This document shows, piece after piece, positions 34,541 through 43,681 of a DNA stretch of 50,828 bases. The stretch is from an uncultured Sulfurovum sp. (GTDB taxonomy: Bacteria > Campylobacterota > Campylobacteria > Campylobacterales > Sulfurovaceae): NCBI GenBank assembly GCA_902727915.1, contig CACVAU010000050.1, positions 49,678-100,505 of the forward strand. The letters run 5' to 3'. How positions within the stretch are numbered: the first letter of the stretch is position 1; each line of letters begins with the position of its first letter. The translations under genes were made by a program, and so were the position numbers. The notes beneath the pieces were generated by a model. It was not told where the DNA came from. It worked only from the letters and a program-made list of their open reading frames with translations, and did no database searches.

Positions 34541-35158
34541 TTAAAATCCTTTTAATAAAATAAAGTAGAGTTTTTCTACAGTCTCATCATCAAGATGTAT
34601 GGTACTTTGGGTGTTATAGAGTGTAAAAATCTCTTTTTTATTAAGAGGATGGGCATAAATGCATTTGGGATGTGCAGGTAAAAAAGCCCTCATAAGTCCT
34701 ATTTGTTCCTCTAAAATTTCGTCACAGACATAACAAAAACCATTGTCATAAAGGCGACCTTCATGGTTAAGTAGGGAAACATAGGCTTCTACAGCCAATC
34801 TTTTAGGATTTTGTTTATCCCATTTTCGTGCTATTTCCAATAAAAGATTAAAGTAAAAAGGGTCAAGGTCTAGGGCATCTTTTAAATGGGGTTCAAAGAG
34901 TTTAATAAAATTTTGCCAAATGAGTAGGTGGTTGTTCGAAAAAATCCAAGGGAAACTGATATGTGATAAAGAACGCATATTGGGCATGAAACTCTTTTTT
35001 GATTCAGAGACTTCAAAATCAACTAAGTTTCCTATTTGTAGTATGGAATGTCTTGCACCAAAAAAACGCCAATAGTCTGTTATGGCATGGCTACTTAGTA
35101 CGGTTACAATAACATCTTCATTTTTAGCTTTTTTGATGTTAATAATGAAACCATGCAT
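34541..35158 (-). CDS. recO: Recombination mediator RecO (epsilon-type, short)
   Basis: A 205-residue RecO-like protein: N-terminal OB fold (MHGFIINIKKAKNEDVIVTVLSS, then YWRFFGARHSIL) and a helical C-terminal part (FYFNLLLEIARKWDKQNPKRLAVEAYV) with CYVCDE, a reduced form of the zinc module. Family RecO loads RecA on SSB-coated DNA with RecR. The short length is typical for Campylobacterota. The gene lies upstream of and divergent from gltB, and the end is 110 bases before the repeat-protein gene on the same strand. Second-strand shadow frames are absent. Confidence 0.82.
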   Translation of the reverse strand: MHGFIINIKKAKNEDVIVTVLSSHAITDYWRFFGARHSILQIGNLVDFEVSESKKSFMPNMRSLSHISFPWIFSNNHLLIWQNFIKLFEPHLKDALDLDPFYFNLLLEIARKWDKQNPKRLAVEAYVSLLNHEGRLYDNGFCYVCDEILEEQIGLMRAFLPAHPKCIYAHPLNKKEIFTLYNTQSTIHLDDETVEKLYFILLKGF

Positions 35159-35260
35159 GTTTTGACCTATTGCTGAATCTATTTTCTATCAAAGGTTACA
35201 TAATTTTTATTAAAAAATAACTTATTATAATTATGTAAAAATTTACTTTAGCGAATTAAG

Positions 35261-35289
35261 TTTACATAAAATTTTCTACTACTTATAAT
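35261..35289 (+). promoter_or_regulatory. Sigma70-type promoter of gltB
   Basis: TTTACA (35261-35266) and a consensus TATAAT (35284-35289) are separated by exactly 17 bases. A transcript would begin near 35296, giving a leader of about 100 bases. Confidence 0.6.
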
Positions 35290-35334
35290 AATCATTAACA
35301 CAAGTAAATACTAATCTATTTTTGGATAGAATCG

Positions 35335-35348
35335 ACCCAATTTTGGGT
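35335..35348 (+). promoter_or_regulatory. Palindrome in the gltB leader
   Basis: ACCCAA (35335-35340) and TTGGGT (35343-35348) are inverted arms around TT, about 50 bases before the start codon and downstream of the promoter. A regulator site or leader hairpin is possible. No T run follows. Confidence 0.35.
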
Positions 35349-35398
35349 TAAATATTGTATTTTTATGACAACCTGAAGATATTAAAAAAAGGTAACTT

Positions 35399-38300
35399 AT
35401 GCAAGATCTCTTTACGTCGTTTAAAGATAACTGTGGTTTCGGATTACTCGCGTCAATCGACAACACTCCCACCCATAAAAACTTAGAGGATGCTGTGACA
35501 TCACTTTCGAGAATGATGCACAGAGGAGCTGTAGCTGCTGATGGTAAAACAGGAGATGGCTCAGGATTATTGCTCTCTATTCCTAAATCATTTTTTGCTA
35601 AAGAAGCAGCTTCTCATGGAATTGAACTTCCTGAAAGCTATGCTGTGGCGATGGTTTTTTCTAATCACGAAGCAGATTTTGAGGTGATTCAAAAAGTTTG
35701 TGACAACAATGATTTAAGTGTACTTTATACGCGTACTGTACCTACGGATAACAATGCACTTGGGGAACAAGCATTGGCATTATTACCAAATATTAAACAG
35801 GTATTTGTTGCTCCTAAATCGGCTGTGGCTTCACAAAGATTTGAGGCATTGGTTTATTTGTCTCGTAAAGAGATTGAAGCTGAACTCTCTATGGATAAAA
35901 GTTTTTACATTCCTTCTTTTTCAACATCAGTCGTGTCGTATAAAGGGCTGGTTATGCCAACGCACATTAAAGAGTTTTATAAAGATTTAGCCAATGAAGA
36001 GTTCAAAATTTCTTTTTGTCTTTTTCATCAAAGATTTTCAACCAATACCTTACCCCAATGGAAACTGGCACAACCTTTTAGAATGATTGCCCATAATGGG
36101 GAGATTAACTCCGTAACAGCCAATCGATTTAATGTAGCAGCCAAAATGGCATCGGCTAAATCAGATGTTTTTAGTGATGAAGAGATGGAAAGACTTAAAA
36201 ATGTTATTCAAAATGATATGTCCGATTCAGCTTCTTTAGACAATTTCATGGAATTTTTAAGAGTCAATGGCGTTGACTTCTTTAAAGCAGCGCGTTCTTT
36301 AGTTCCAGCACCTTGGCATAATGCTCCTCATATGGATTCTGATTTACGAGCATTTTATGAATATGCAAGTACCTGTTTTGAGCCTTGGGATGGTCCAGCA
36401 GCTGTTTCAATGACCGATGGTCGTTATATTGGCTGTGTATTAGACCGAAATGGACTTCGACCTTCCAAGTATATTATTACTACTGATAATAGACTTCTGA
36501 TTGCTTCAGAATATGGAGTGCTAAGTATTCCTGATGAAGAGATTGTGGAGCGTGGTAGATTACAGTCTGGTCAAATGATGGGGATTGACTTAAAGAATGC
36601 TACCGTGCTTAAGTCGCATGACATTGATGAGTATTTAAAAGTTTCTAACCCTTATGATAAGTGGCTTGGAAAAAATATGGAGTACTTACAAGAACATAAG
36701 CCTGAAGCCACAACATTGGAAACAAATGTGAAGTGTAACTCTGAAAATATGGAAGAGAAGCAACGTTATTTTAACTATACTTTAGAGGTTGTGAGAGAAA
36801 TTATCAAACCAATGCTCTTAGAAGGTAAAGAGACCACTGGCTCTATGGGGGATGATACCCCAATTGCAGCATTTTCAACCGAACAGAGAAACTTTACAGA
36901 TTTCTTTAAACAAAAATTTGCACAAGTTACCAATCCACCAATTGACCCAATTCGTGAAAAAACGGTAATGAGTTTAAATACTGGTTTTGGTGCAACCCAA
37001 AATATCTTAGCTGATTCTGCTAGTCATGCTAAAAGGTTAAAGACAGTACTTCCTGTTATGTCAGCTGCGAAGTTCTCTTTACTTCAAGAGTTTGGTGATG
37101 AAAACAATGAAAAGTATGATACTTCTTATAAAGTAGGTCAATATGATACAACTTATACCAATGACCTAAAAGCAAGTTTAAATGCATTGGTAGCAAAAAT
37201 TGTGATTGATGTTCGTGACAATGGGGTAAGAACAGTTATTCTTGATGATAGAGCTTTAAATGGAGATAATAAAGTGATGCCAATGCTGATGGTGATTGGA
37301 CATTTAAGTCAAGAACTTTTAGCCAATGATGTAAGGCATTTAGCCAGTATTGTGGCTGCAACAGGTGAGGTATTTGATCCACACTCTGCTGCGTGTATGA
37401 TTGCTTATGGTGCTGCTGCAATTTTCCCTTATTTACTTTATTACACTGTAAGAGAACTTGCAGGAGATGATGTAGAAATTGTCCAAACGCTTAGAAAATT
37501 CAGACGTGCTATGGGTGCTGGTTTGATGAAGATTATGTCTAAAATGGGTATTTCAACCATCTCTTCTTATCGTAACTCTAAACTATTTGATAGCATTGGA
37601 TTGAGTCAAGAGATTGTTCAAGACTGTTTCAATGGTACTAGAGCATTACTCTATGGTTTAGGTTATGATGATATTGATGCACGTATTAATGCCACGCATC
37701 GACGTGCCTTTACCACAGCCTTTGAAGGTAAAAAGAACAATCTTTATAAAGGTGGGTATTATAAATATAAAAAAGGTGAAGAGTTTCATGACTTTTCACG
37801 CCCTACCATTTCTGCAATGCAAAAAGCTTCTGAAACTGGAGATAAGGCTGATTATGAAAAAGTTAAGAACTTAGTCAATAAAAGAGATAAAAAGTTTATT
37901 CGAGACTTTTATGAACTTACTTCAGATAGAGCTTCTATTTCTATTGATGAGGTTGAACCTTTATCTGAAATCTTTAAACGTTTCTCAACAGCTGCGATGT
38001 CTATGGGGTCTATTTCTGAAGAAGCACATACTACTTTAGCTGTAGCCATGAACCGTATTGGTGGTAAATCAAATTCAGGTGAGGGGGGTGAACATCCATC
38101 ACGTTATGGAACAGAGCGAAACTCTTCCATTAAGCAGATTGCCTCTGGACGTTTTGGGGTAACACCTGAATATTTACGTTCAGCAACTGAATTACAAATT
38201 AAAGTGGCACAAGGTGCAAAACCAGGTGAGGGTGGACAGCTTCCAGGTTCTAAAGTTTCACCTTTAATTGCAGAGCTTAGATTTACTAAACCTGGCGTAA

Positions 38301-39820
38301 CGCTCATTTCACCACCACCTCACCACGATATCTACTCTATTGAGGATTTAGCACAGTTAATTTTTGATTTAAAGCAGATTAATCCAAATGCTAGAGTAGC
38401 CGTTAAGTTGGTTTCAACAGCAGGTGTGGGAACAGTGGCAGCTGGTGTGGCAAAGGCCTATGCTGATAAGATTATTATCTCTGGTGCTGATGGTGGAACG
38501 GGGGCAGCACCTATTGGTTCTATCCGTTTTGCAGGTAACCCTTGGGAACTAGGACTCATAGAAGCACACAATGCACTCAAAGCCAATAACCTTAGAGGTC
38601 AAGTAACCGTTGAAACAGATGGTGGACTCAAAACTGGATTAGATGTGGTTAAAGCAGCTATTTTAGGAGCAGAAGAGTATGCTTTTGGTACGGGTGCATT
38701 GGTACTTGTGGGTTGTATGATGCTACGTGTTTGTCACTTAAATACTTGTGGTGTGGGGGTTGCAACACAAGATGTGCATTTAAGAGAGAAGTTTACAGGT
38801 AATGTAGACAAAGTCGTCAATTACTTTACTTTGATTGCCCAAGAGATTAGAGAGATTCTTGCTGACTTAGGTTATAAATCTTTAGAAGAGATAGTGGGTC
38901 AAAACCATTTATTAAAAGTGATTGATGATGAGTTTGCTAAGAAATTTAATTTAGAAGAGATGCTTTATAAATTGGATGGGGTTAATACTTGTCAAGTAGC
39001 TTCCAACGAACCGTATGACCAAAATGAGTATGAGCAAGAGATGATTGAGGAGTTAATGCCTACCATTAAGGATCCTTCGACACCAATGACTTTAAATAAA
39101 ACCATTGGAAATCTTAATAGAAGTTTTGCCACAAGAATTTCTGGTGAAATTGCTGCAATTCATGGGAATGCTGGTTTACCTGATGGAAGTATTACCCTCA
39201 ACATGAAAGGTACAGCAGGTCAATCATTGGGTGCGTTTATGTCTAAGGGTATTAATATCAATATTAATGGTGCAGGTAATGATTATATTGGTAAAGGGAT
39301 GCATGGTGGTAATATTGTAATTACGGCTACAAAAGCAGGACAAGCCTTTGCACTTGGTGGAAATACCTGTTTATATGGTGCAACAGGTGGTAAGCTTTAT
39401 GTTCATGGTATGGTAGGTGAACGTTTTGCTGTTAGAAACTCGGGTGTAACAGCTGTAGTAGAAGGTACAGGAGATCATCCTTGTGAATACATGACAGGAG
39501 GTACGGTAGCTATTCTTGGTCAAACAGGGGTAAACTTTGGTGCTGGTATGACAGGTGGAAAAGCATTTGTTTATGATGAAGAGGGTGCTCTTTATGAAAA
39601 AGTAAACCCTGAATTGGTAGAGGCACTTAGAATTGATACCGATGAATGGGATGCTGAAGCATTTGAACTAAAAGATTTACTTAAAGATTATGTTAAAAAA
39701 ACAGGAAGTGAAATGGCAACGTATATTTTAGCCCATTGGAGAACAGAAATTAGAAAGTTCTGGATGGTTGCTCCAAGAGGTGTTAAACCTACGGTTTTGG
39801 CTGATAAAAGAGGGGAATAA
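35399..39820 (+). CDS. gltB: Glutamate synthase large subunit
   Basis: A 1473-residue class II amidotransferase/FMN enzyme. The catalytic Cys is Cys12 (KDNCGFGLLASID) after an 11-residue propeptide that must be removed. RGAVAADGKTGDGSG follows. The central and FMN domains (GEGGEHPSRYGTERNSSIKQIASGRFGV, GGTGAAPIGSIRFAG) lead to the [3Fe-4S] cysteines at 1106, 1112 and 1117 (VGCMMLRVCHLNTCGVG), and a C-terminal beta-helix domain follows. It makes two glutamates from glutamine and 2-oxoglutarate. AAGGTAA lies 9 bases before the ATG. No gltD subunit gene follows, although the full enzyme normally needs it. It has its own promoter and long leader. Confidence 0.96.
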   Translation: MQDLFTSFKDNCGFGLLASIDNTPTHKNLEDAVTSLSRMMHRGAVAADGKTGDGSGLLLSIPKSFFAKEAASHGIELPESYAVAMVFSNHEADFEVIQKVCDNNDLSVLYTRTVPTDNNALGEQALALLPNIKQVFVAPKSAVASQRFEALVYLSRKEIEAELSMDKSFYIPSFSTSVVSYKGLVMPTHIKEFYKDLANEEFKISFCLFHQRFSTNTLPQWKLAQPFRMIAHNGEINSVTANRFNVAAKMASAKSDVFSDEEMERLKNVIQNDMSDSASLDNFMEFLRVNGVDFFKAARSLVPAPWHNAPHMDSDLRAFYEYASTCFEPWDGPAAVSMTDGRYIGCVLDRNGLRPSKYIITTDNRLLIASEYGVLSIPDEEIVERGRLQSGQMMGIDLKNATVLKSHDIDEYLKVSNPYDKWLGKNMEYLQEHKPEATTLETNVKCNSENMEEKQRYFNYTLEVVREIIKPMLLEGKETTGSMGDDTPIAAFSTEQRNFTDFFKQKFAQVTNPPIDPIREKTVMSLNTGFGATQNILADSASHAKRLKTVLPVMSAAKFSLLQEFGDENNEKYDTSYKVGQYDTTYTNDLKASLNALVAKIVIDVRDNGVRTVILDDRALNGDNKVMPMLMVIGHLSQELLANDVRHLASIVAATGEVFDPHSAACMIAYGAAAIFPYLLYYTVRELAGDDVEIVQTLRKFRRAMGAGLMKIMSKMGISTISSYRNSKLFDSIGLSQEIVQDCFNGTRALLYGLGYDDIDARINATHRRAFTTAFEGKKNNLYKGGYYKYKKGEEFHDFSRPTISAMQKASETGDKADYEKVKNLVNKRDKKFIRDFYELTSDRASISIDEVEPLSEIFKRFSTAAMSMGSISEEAHTTLAVAMNRIGGKSNSGEGGEHPSRYGTERNSSIKQIASGRFGVTPEYLRSATELQIKVAQGAKPGEGGQLPGSKVSPLIAELRFTKPGVTLISPPPHHDIYSIEDLAQLIFDLKQINPNARVAVKLVSTAGVGTVAAGVAKAYADKIIISGADGGTGAAPIGSIRFAGNPWELGLIEAHNALKANNLRGQVTVETDGGLKTGLDVVKAAILGAEEYAFGTGALVLVGCMMLRVCHLNTCGVGVATQDVHLREKFTGNVDKVVNYFTLIAQEIREILADLGYKSLEEIVGQNHLLKVIDDEFAKKFNLEEMLYKLDGVNTCQVASNEPYDQNEYEQEMIEELMPTIKDPSTPMTLNKTIGNLNRSFATRISGEIAAIHGNAGLPDGSITLNMKGTAGQSLGAFMSKGINININGAGNDYIGKGMHGGNIVITATKAGQAFALGGNTCLYGATGGKLYVHGMVGERFAVRNSGVTAVVEGTGDHPCEYMTGGTVAILGQTGVNFGAGMTGGKAFVYDEEGALYEKVNPELVEALRIDTDEWDAEAFELKDLLKDYVKKTGSEMATYILAHWRTEIRKFWMVAPRGVKPTVLADKRGE

Positions 39821-39826
39821 TTTACT

Positions 39827-39852
39827 GTGGCTAGGCTTTAGAGCTTAGTCAT
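39827..39852 (+). other. Hairpin after gltB
   Basis: GTGGCTAGGCT (39827-39837) can pair with AGCTTAGTCAT (39842-39852) around a TTAG loop, eleven pairs including three G.T wobbles. It begins 6 bases after the gltB stop and its 3' arm reaches the ATG of the small frame at 39851. It could be a terminator without T tract or a translational gate. Confidence 0.4.
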
Positions 39853-40009
39853 GCTTCATGTTAAAAATCAAAAAATCAGTTCTTACTTACAAAATGCTCA
39901 AAGTGTTGGAATTGGAGATAGAATTATTGAATCTCTTACTGATACAATTGAAGCTACAAGTCCAAACATGCTAAAATATTCTCTTTTAAAAACAAGAGGA
40001 AATCGATAA
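39851..40009 (+). CDS. Possible small protein (52 aa) coupled to murF
   Basis: MLHVKNQKISSYLQNAQSVG opens a 52-codon frame whose TAA overlaps the murF ATG by one base (TAATG), as in translationally coupled genes. The murF ribosome site lies within its last codons (AAGAGGAAA). Upstream the frame is closed by TAG at 39839, so no longer version exists. Its own ribosome site is weak and the start lies in a hairpin arm. The product is polar and helix-prone. Not recognised. Confidence 0.45.
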   Translation: MLHVKNQKISSYLQNAQSVGIGDRIIESLTDTIEATSPNMLKYSLLKTRGNR

Positions 40010-41433
40010 TGGAATTATTAAATATTTTAAGCAACATTCTTTTTGTACTAGCACTGGGCTACTACTTTATGACCAACATGCAATGGTACTCTTACCGATT
40101 AAGCAGAGTGCTTTTTCACCACACTAAAACATGGTGGCACTTGGTTTACTTTTTAGTTCCTCTCTTTCTTTATTTTGCTGTCAGTCGTGAAACTGACTTT
40201 AGTATCGTAGTTACTTTGGTTTACATCGGCATGTTATATGGGTGGCGAAAAGAGCAGGACAAACCGTTAGTTTTCACAGGTCGTGTTAAACGTTTTTTTG
40301 CTGTATTGGTATTTTTTACACTCTTTTTAGTCATGATGAAGTTCATTTTAAATTTTGAAATATTGATTGTGATTATTCCTCTTATGTTAGCGTATGCGAT
40401 ATCAGCTATGATGGAAAAAATGCTTTTTTTAGGTTTTCAGAATAAAGCAGAGAAAAAACTTGATAGTATGCCTAACATGATAGTGGTTGGCGTAACAGCT
40501 TCTTATGGTAAAACAAGTATTAAAAATTACATTGCTCATTTACTTTCTGCGAACTATAAAGTCTATGCAACTCCCCGTTCGGTTAATACTTTTGGTGGAG
40601 TATTAAAAGATATTAATGAAGATTTGCCTTCTGATACCGAAGTGTATGTGGTAGAAATGGGGGCAAGAGGAAAAGGTGATATTAGAGAGATTACAGAGTT
40701 TGTAAATCCTCATTTAGCCATAGTTGGTAAGATAGGACCAGCCCATATTGAGTATTTTAAAAACTTAGAAAATATTCGAAATACTAAGATGGAAATTTTG
40801 TCTTCAGAGCGTTTAAAAGAAGCATGGGTACATGACTCTGCAATGTTACAACCAATTAAACACATCCATTCTTTTGGAAAAGAGATTCATGACATTAAAG
40901 CCACGCTTGATGGTTTAGATTTTAAAATGGATGATGAGGCGTACCATGCCAATATTTTAGGTGCTTTTAATGCCATGAATTTAGCAGCTGCTATTAAGGT
41001 TGCTAAAGCTTTAGATGTGGAAGAAAAAGTGATTAAAAAGCAGTTAAATACCTTAGCCCCAACGGCTCATCGATTACAACGCATGGACGCAGGTGGAAAA
41101 GTTATTATTGATGATTCGTTTAATGGTAACATTGATGGGATGATGGAAGGCTTTACTTTGGCTTCTACTTATGACGGTAGAAAAGTAGTCATAACACCAG
41201 GTCTGGTAGAGGTTGATGATGAGTTTAACGTTGAGGTAGCTCAAAAAGCTAATGAAGTGTTTGACTTGGTTGTGGTAACAGGTGATTTAAACTATGAGAT
41301 ATTCAAAGAGTATGTGGATGTAAGTAAACTTGTAAAACTGGAAAGTAAAGATAAGATGCAAGAGATGTTAATAGAGCATACCCAAGCAGGAGATTTAATT
41401 TTATTTGCGAATGATGCTCCGAGTTTTATATAG
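40009..41433 (+). CDS. murF: UDP-MurNAc-tripeptide D-Ala-D-Ala ligase, membrane-linked form
   Basis: A 474-residue Mur ligase with about four N-terminal hydrophobic helices (from LSNILFVLALGYYFM to IVIIPLMLAYAISAM) ahead of the ligase core, a known Campylobacterota arrangement. The ATP loop is GVTASYGKTSIKNYI (Lys168). VEMGARGKGDI, the catalytic-site GKIGPAHIEYF, and the C-terminal domain with APTAHRLQRMDAGGKVIIDDSFNGN are intact. It adds D-Ala-D-Ala to the UDP-muramyl peptide in the cytosol; the membrane anchor is unusual versus E. coli. The ATG overlaps the small upstream frame, with AAGAGG about 9 bases before it. It could be another Mur ligase-like enzyme, but MurF is favoured. Confidence 0.85.
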   Translation: MELLNILSNILFVLALGYYFMTNMQWYSYRLSRVLFHHTKTWWHLVYFLVPLFLYFAVSRETDFSIVVTLVYIGMLYGWRKEQDKPLVFTGRVKRFFAVLVFFTLFLVMMKFILNFEILIVIIPLMLAYAISAMMEKMLFLGFQNKAEKKLDSMPNMIVVGVTASYGKTSIKNYIAHLLSANYKVYATPRSVNTFGGVLKDINEDLPSDTEVYVVEMGARGKGDIREITEFVNPHLAIVGKIGPAHIEYFKNLENIRNTKMEILSSERLKEAWVHDSAMLQPIKHIHSFGKEIHDIKATLDGLDFKMDDEAYHANILGAFNAMNLAAAIKVAKALDVEEKVIKKQLNTLAPTAHRLQRMDAGGKVIIDDSFNGNIDGMMEGFTLASTYDGRKVVITPGLVEVDDEFNVEVAQKANEVFDLVVVTGDLNYEIFKEYVDVSKLVKLESKDKMQEMLIEHTQAGDLILFANDAPSFI

Positions 41434-41496
41434 GGTTTAATAATTAAATGAGGTCAAATATGATAATATCTTTCTAATTAATCAAAAAGGGAAAAC

Positions 41497-42075
41497 ATGG
41501 AACTCTTTGAAAGCCTATTTGCATATCTTGGAAAAAGTTCTGCCATCACGATTTTTGTTTTGGCAATACTTTCTATTTATCTATTTATTGTACTTTGGAT
41601 TTATATTTATAGGTATTTCTCTTTAAAGTTTAAAATTTCTACCGAAGCTTATTCACTAAAAAAACTTTATATGGGACGTTCTAAAACTGTTGAAAAAAAC
41701 TCTCTACTTTACCCTTTTTTAGCCAAAGTTTTGATTCCTAATCAAGCCATTTTTTCTGTAGCCAAAAATGATGCTATTAAATCTGCAACAGGTGGTTTAA
41801 CAGCCTTATCTATCATTGCGTCTACTTCCCCTTTTATTGGACTGTTTGGAACAGTTGTGGCTATTTTGGAGACATTTTCTAAGCTTGGAACACAAACAGG
41901 AACGTCGATTGCCATTGTAGCTCCTGCTATTTCAGAAGCATTGGTAGCCACAGCTGCTGGGATTGCCGTGGCTACCTTTGCTTACTCTTTTCACTTAATC
42001 TTAAAAAGAAAATCCTATGAATTATCGGTCTTATTAGAGAGTCAAGCTGATTTAATTCTTTCTCAAAAGGCTTAA
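41497..42075 (+). CDS. ExbB/TolQ-family proton-channel protein
   Basis: A 192-residue protein with three membrane helices: an N-terminal one (AITIFVLAILSIYLFIVLWIYIY) and the family core (GLTALSIIASTSPFIGLFGTVVAILETF, then SEALVATAAGIAVATFAYSFHL). ExbB/TolQ with ExbD/TolR forms the proton-driven motor energising TonB-dependent uptake or the Tol-Pal envelope system. The partner gene starts 2 bases after its stop. ExbB and TolQ cannot be told apart by eye. AAAGGGA lies about 7 bases before the ATG. No TonB or TolA gene follows, which is unusual. Confidence 0.88.
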   Translation: MELFESLFAYLGKSSAITIFVLAILSIYLFIVLWIYIYRYFSLKFKISTEAYSLKKLYMGRSKTVEKNSLLYPFLAKVLIPNQAIFSVAKNDAIKSATGGLTALSIIASTSPFIGLFGTVVAILETFSKLGTQTGTSIAIVAPAISEALVATAAGIAVATFAYSFHLILKRKSYELSVLLESQADLILSQKA

Positions 42076-42077
42076 TC

Positions 42078-42464
42078 ATGTTTGATTGGGATGAAGCTCC
42101 AGATTTAAACATTACCCCACTGATTGATGTGATGTTGGTTCTTATGGCTATTTTTATGATTACCATTCCTGTTATGCATTATGAAGAGAAGATAGACCTT
42201 CCCGATGGTTCTCAAAAAGCAGCTGTTTCAGACTCTAAAGCATTGACGGTTAGAATTACTAAAGATTTAACCGTACACTATAAGAATGACAAATTTACTT
42301 TAGAGAGTTTTCCTGATGCTTTTAGATTACAAACAGGTGACACAGATAAAGAACAAGTAGTTTTTATCAATGCAGACAAAGAGATAGCTTATGAGCATGT
42401 AATGTACTTACTTAAAACCGTCAAAGAGAGTGAATTTAAAAAGGTTTCATTGTTAACGCAGTAG
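42078..42464 (+). CDS. ExbD/TolR-family protein
   Basis: A 128-residue protein with one helix carrying the family motif DLNITPLIDVMLVLMAIFMI, including the proton-carrying Asp (LIDVMLVL). The rest is a periplasmic domain (IDLPDGSQKA, VVFINADKEIAYEHVMYLLK). It pairs with the ExbB/TolQ-like protein encoded 2 bases upstream. The stop TAG overlaps the possible beginning of the next frame, so translation may run on into the following envelope gene. Its cargo system is undetermined. Confidence 0.9.
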   Translation: MFDWDEAPDLNITPLIDVMLVLMAIFMITIPVMHYEEKIDLPDGSQKAAVSDSKALTVRITKDLTVHYKNDKFTLESFPDAFRLQTGDTDKEQVVFINADKEIAYEHVMYLLKTVKESEFKKVSLLTQ

Positions 42465-42487
42465 TTATAAAGCTCTTAATCATTGCA

Positions 42488-43030
42488 TTGTTATTGACTA
42501 ATGTATATGCGAAAGATAATAACGTTTTTTTAGATACAAAATTTACTGTACCACTTTCTGGTACATCTAAATTTATAGAAGATGCTAGAAATGAAACAGC
42601 AAAATCTCCTTTAGCTTTCTTTGGTGTGTCATTAGGATATAGTATAGAATTGATTGAAGATTATACTCTAGAACCGTCTTTAGGCTATTTTATTAATACA
42701 GAAGGTATTATTGATGGTAAAAATAGAAACTTTAATTATAACTATTACGATTTCACTTTGCCTATTATGTACTATAAAAAAGGCTTTAAAGGAGGTATAT
42801 TCATGAGATATATGAAAATTCCTTCTTTTGAAGTTTCTGACTTTTATAATGAACGAGCTGAACTGTTAAAAGATAAAGATGCCTATAGCATAGGATTAAA
42901 AGCTGTTACTAGCAGTTGGTTTATTAGTTATGAGTATTTATTTAATGGTAAATATTCATCAGTAGATAAGTTGATTACTGTAGATATTGAAGGTAGTCGT
43001 ATCAGTGTTGGATTACGAAATACATTTTAA
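42488..43030 (+). CDS. Probable outer-membrane beta-barrel protein, unclear start
   Basis: The body is strand-rich (VFLDTKFTVPLSGT, LAFFGVSLGYSIEL, YTLEPSLGYFI) and ends in an aromatic C-terminal strand (ISVGLRNTF), as in outer-membrane barrels. The first usable canonical start is TTG at 42488. But the codons upstream, read in frame from 42464, give VIKLLIIALLLTNVYA, a textbook signal peptide without a Met. No ATG, GTG or TTG lies between the in-frame stop at 42437-42439 and 42488. Either a rare start (ATT at 42449, ATA at 42467) is used after AAAGG, or a start codon was lost. Coordinates given are for the TTG. Confidence 0.6.
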   Translation: MLLTNVYAKDNNVFLDTKFTVPLSGTSKFIEDARNETAKSPLAFFGVSLGYSIELIEDYTLEPSLGYFINTEGIIDGKNRNFNYNYYDFTLPIMYYKKGFKGGIFMRYMKIPSFEVSDFYNERAELLKDKDAYSIGLKAVTSSWFISYEYLFNGKYSSVDKLITVDIEGSRISVGLRNTF

Positions 43031-43045
43031 AATAAGGAAAAATAA

Positions 43046-43654
43046 ATGTTAAAAAAAATAGTAATAAGCATGATGATAATATCATCATTAACAATCGCAG
43101 ATACTGAAGTTAGTGAAAAGAATTGGTTTATGGAATTTGGTTATCAGACTTCTGTACAACAAGTTAATGGAAGTTTTGATTCACAAACCTCTGGTGAATC
43201 TTGGGAGGGCGTAACTGATAATTTATATTTAGAGATTGGACGTAATTTCAGTTTAAATTCTGAGTTTTCTTTAGCTCCAAATTTAGGTTTTACACAAGCT
43301 ACACTATTAGGAGATGATTATCATAATGATGCAATAACGCTTGAATTACCACTCTTTTACAATACTAAGATTTTTTCTAAAGATGTAAAAGTTGGACCTA
43401 GTTTTAAGTATATATTTTATCCCTCTAACTATTATAATCATCGAGATGGTCAAGTAGACTTTGGGACTCAAAATGCATTTGCTTATGGTCTTCAAAGTTT
43501 ATGGGGTAGTAGTGATACAAAGTTTTCTTTAGGTTTAGAGTATTTAAATTCTGCAAATTATGAAAAAGTTCAAGGTTTTGGAGAAAGAGAATTAAAGTCC
43601 AGTGTTGAGATGAATGGACTCTATTTAAATGTAGGTTTAAATATAGGGTTTTAA
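43046..43654 (+). CDS. Outer-membrane beta-barrel-like protein
   Basis: A 202-residue exported protein (signal peptide MLKKIVISMMIISSLTIA) with alternating amphipathic strands: WFMEFGYQTSVQQVNGSF, LYLEIGRNFSLNSEFSL, LAPNLGFTQATLLGDD, and a closing strand GLYLNVGLNIGF ending in Phe, the typical barrel assembly signal. It starts 15 bases after the previous barrel gene, with AAGGA 7 bases before the ATG. It may be a paralogue of that gene. Cargo or function is unknown. Confidence 0.72.
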   Translation: MLKKIVISMMIISSLTIADTEVSEKNWFMEFGYQTSVQQVNGSFDSQTSGESWEGVTDNLYLEIGRNFSLNSEFSLAPNLGFTQATLLGDDYHNDAITLELPLFYNTKIFSKDVKVGPSFKYIFYPSNYYNHRDGQVDFGTQNAFAYGLQSLWGSSDTKFSLGLEYLNSANYEKVQGFGERELKSSVEMNGLYLNVGLNIGF

Positions 43655-43681
43655 AATATAATAATAATTAAAGGAAGATAA

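Noticed and set aside
41497..42464. MotA/MotB flagellar stator pair
   Set aside because: The first protein has three membrane helices and the second is a 128-aa ExbD/TolR with no OmpA-like peptidoglycan-binding domain.
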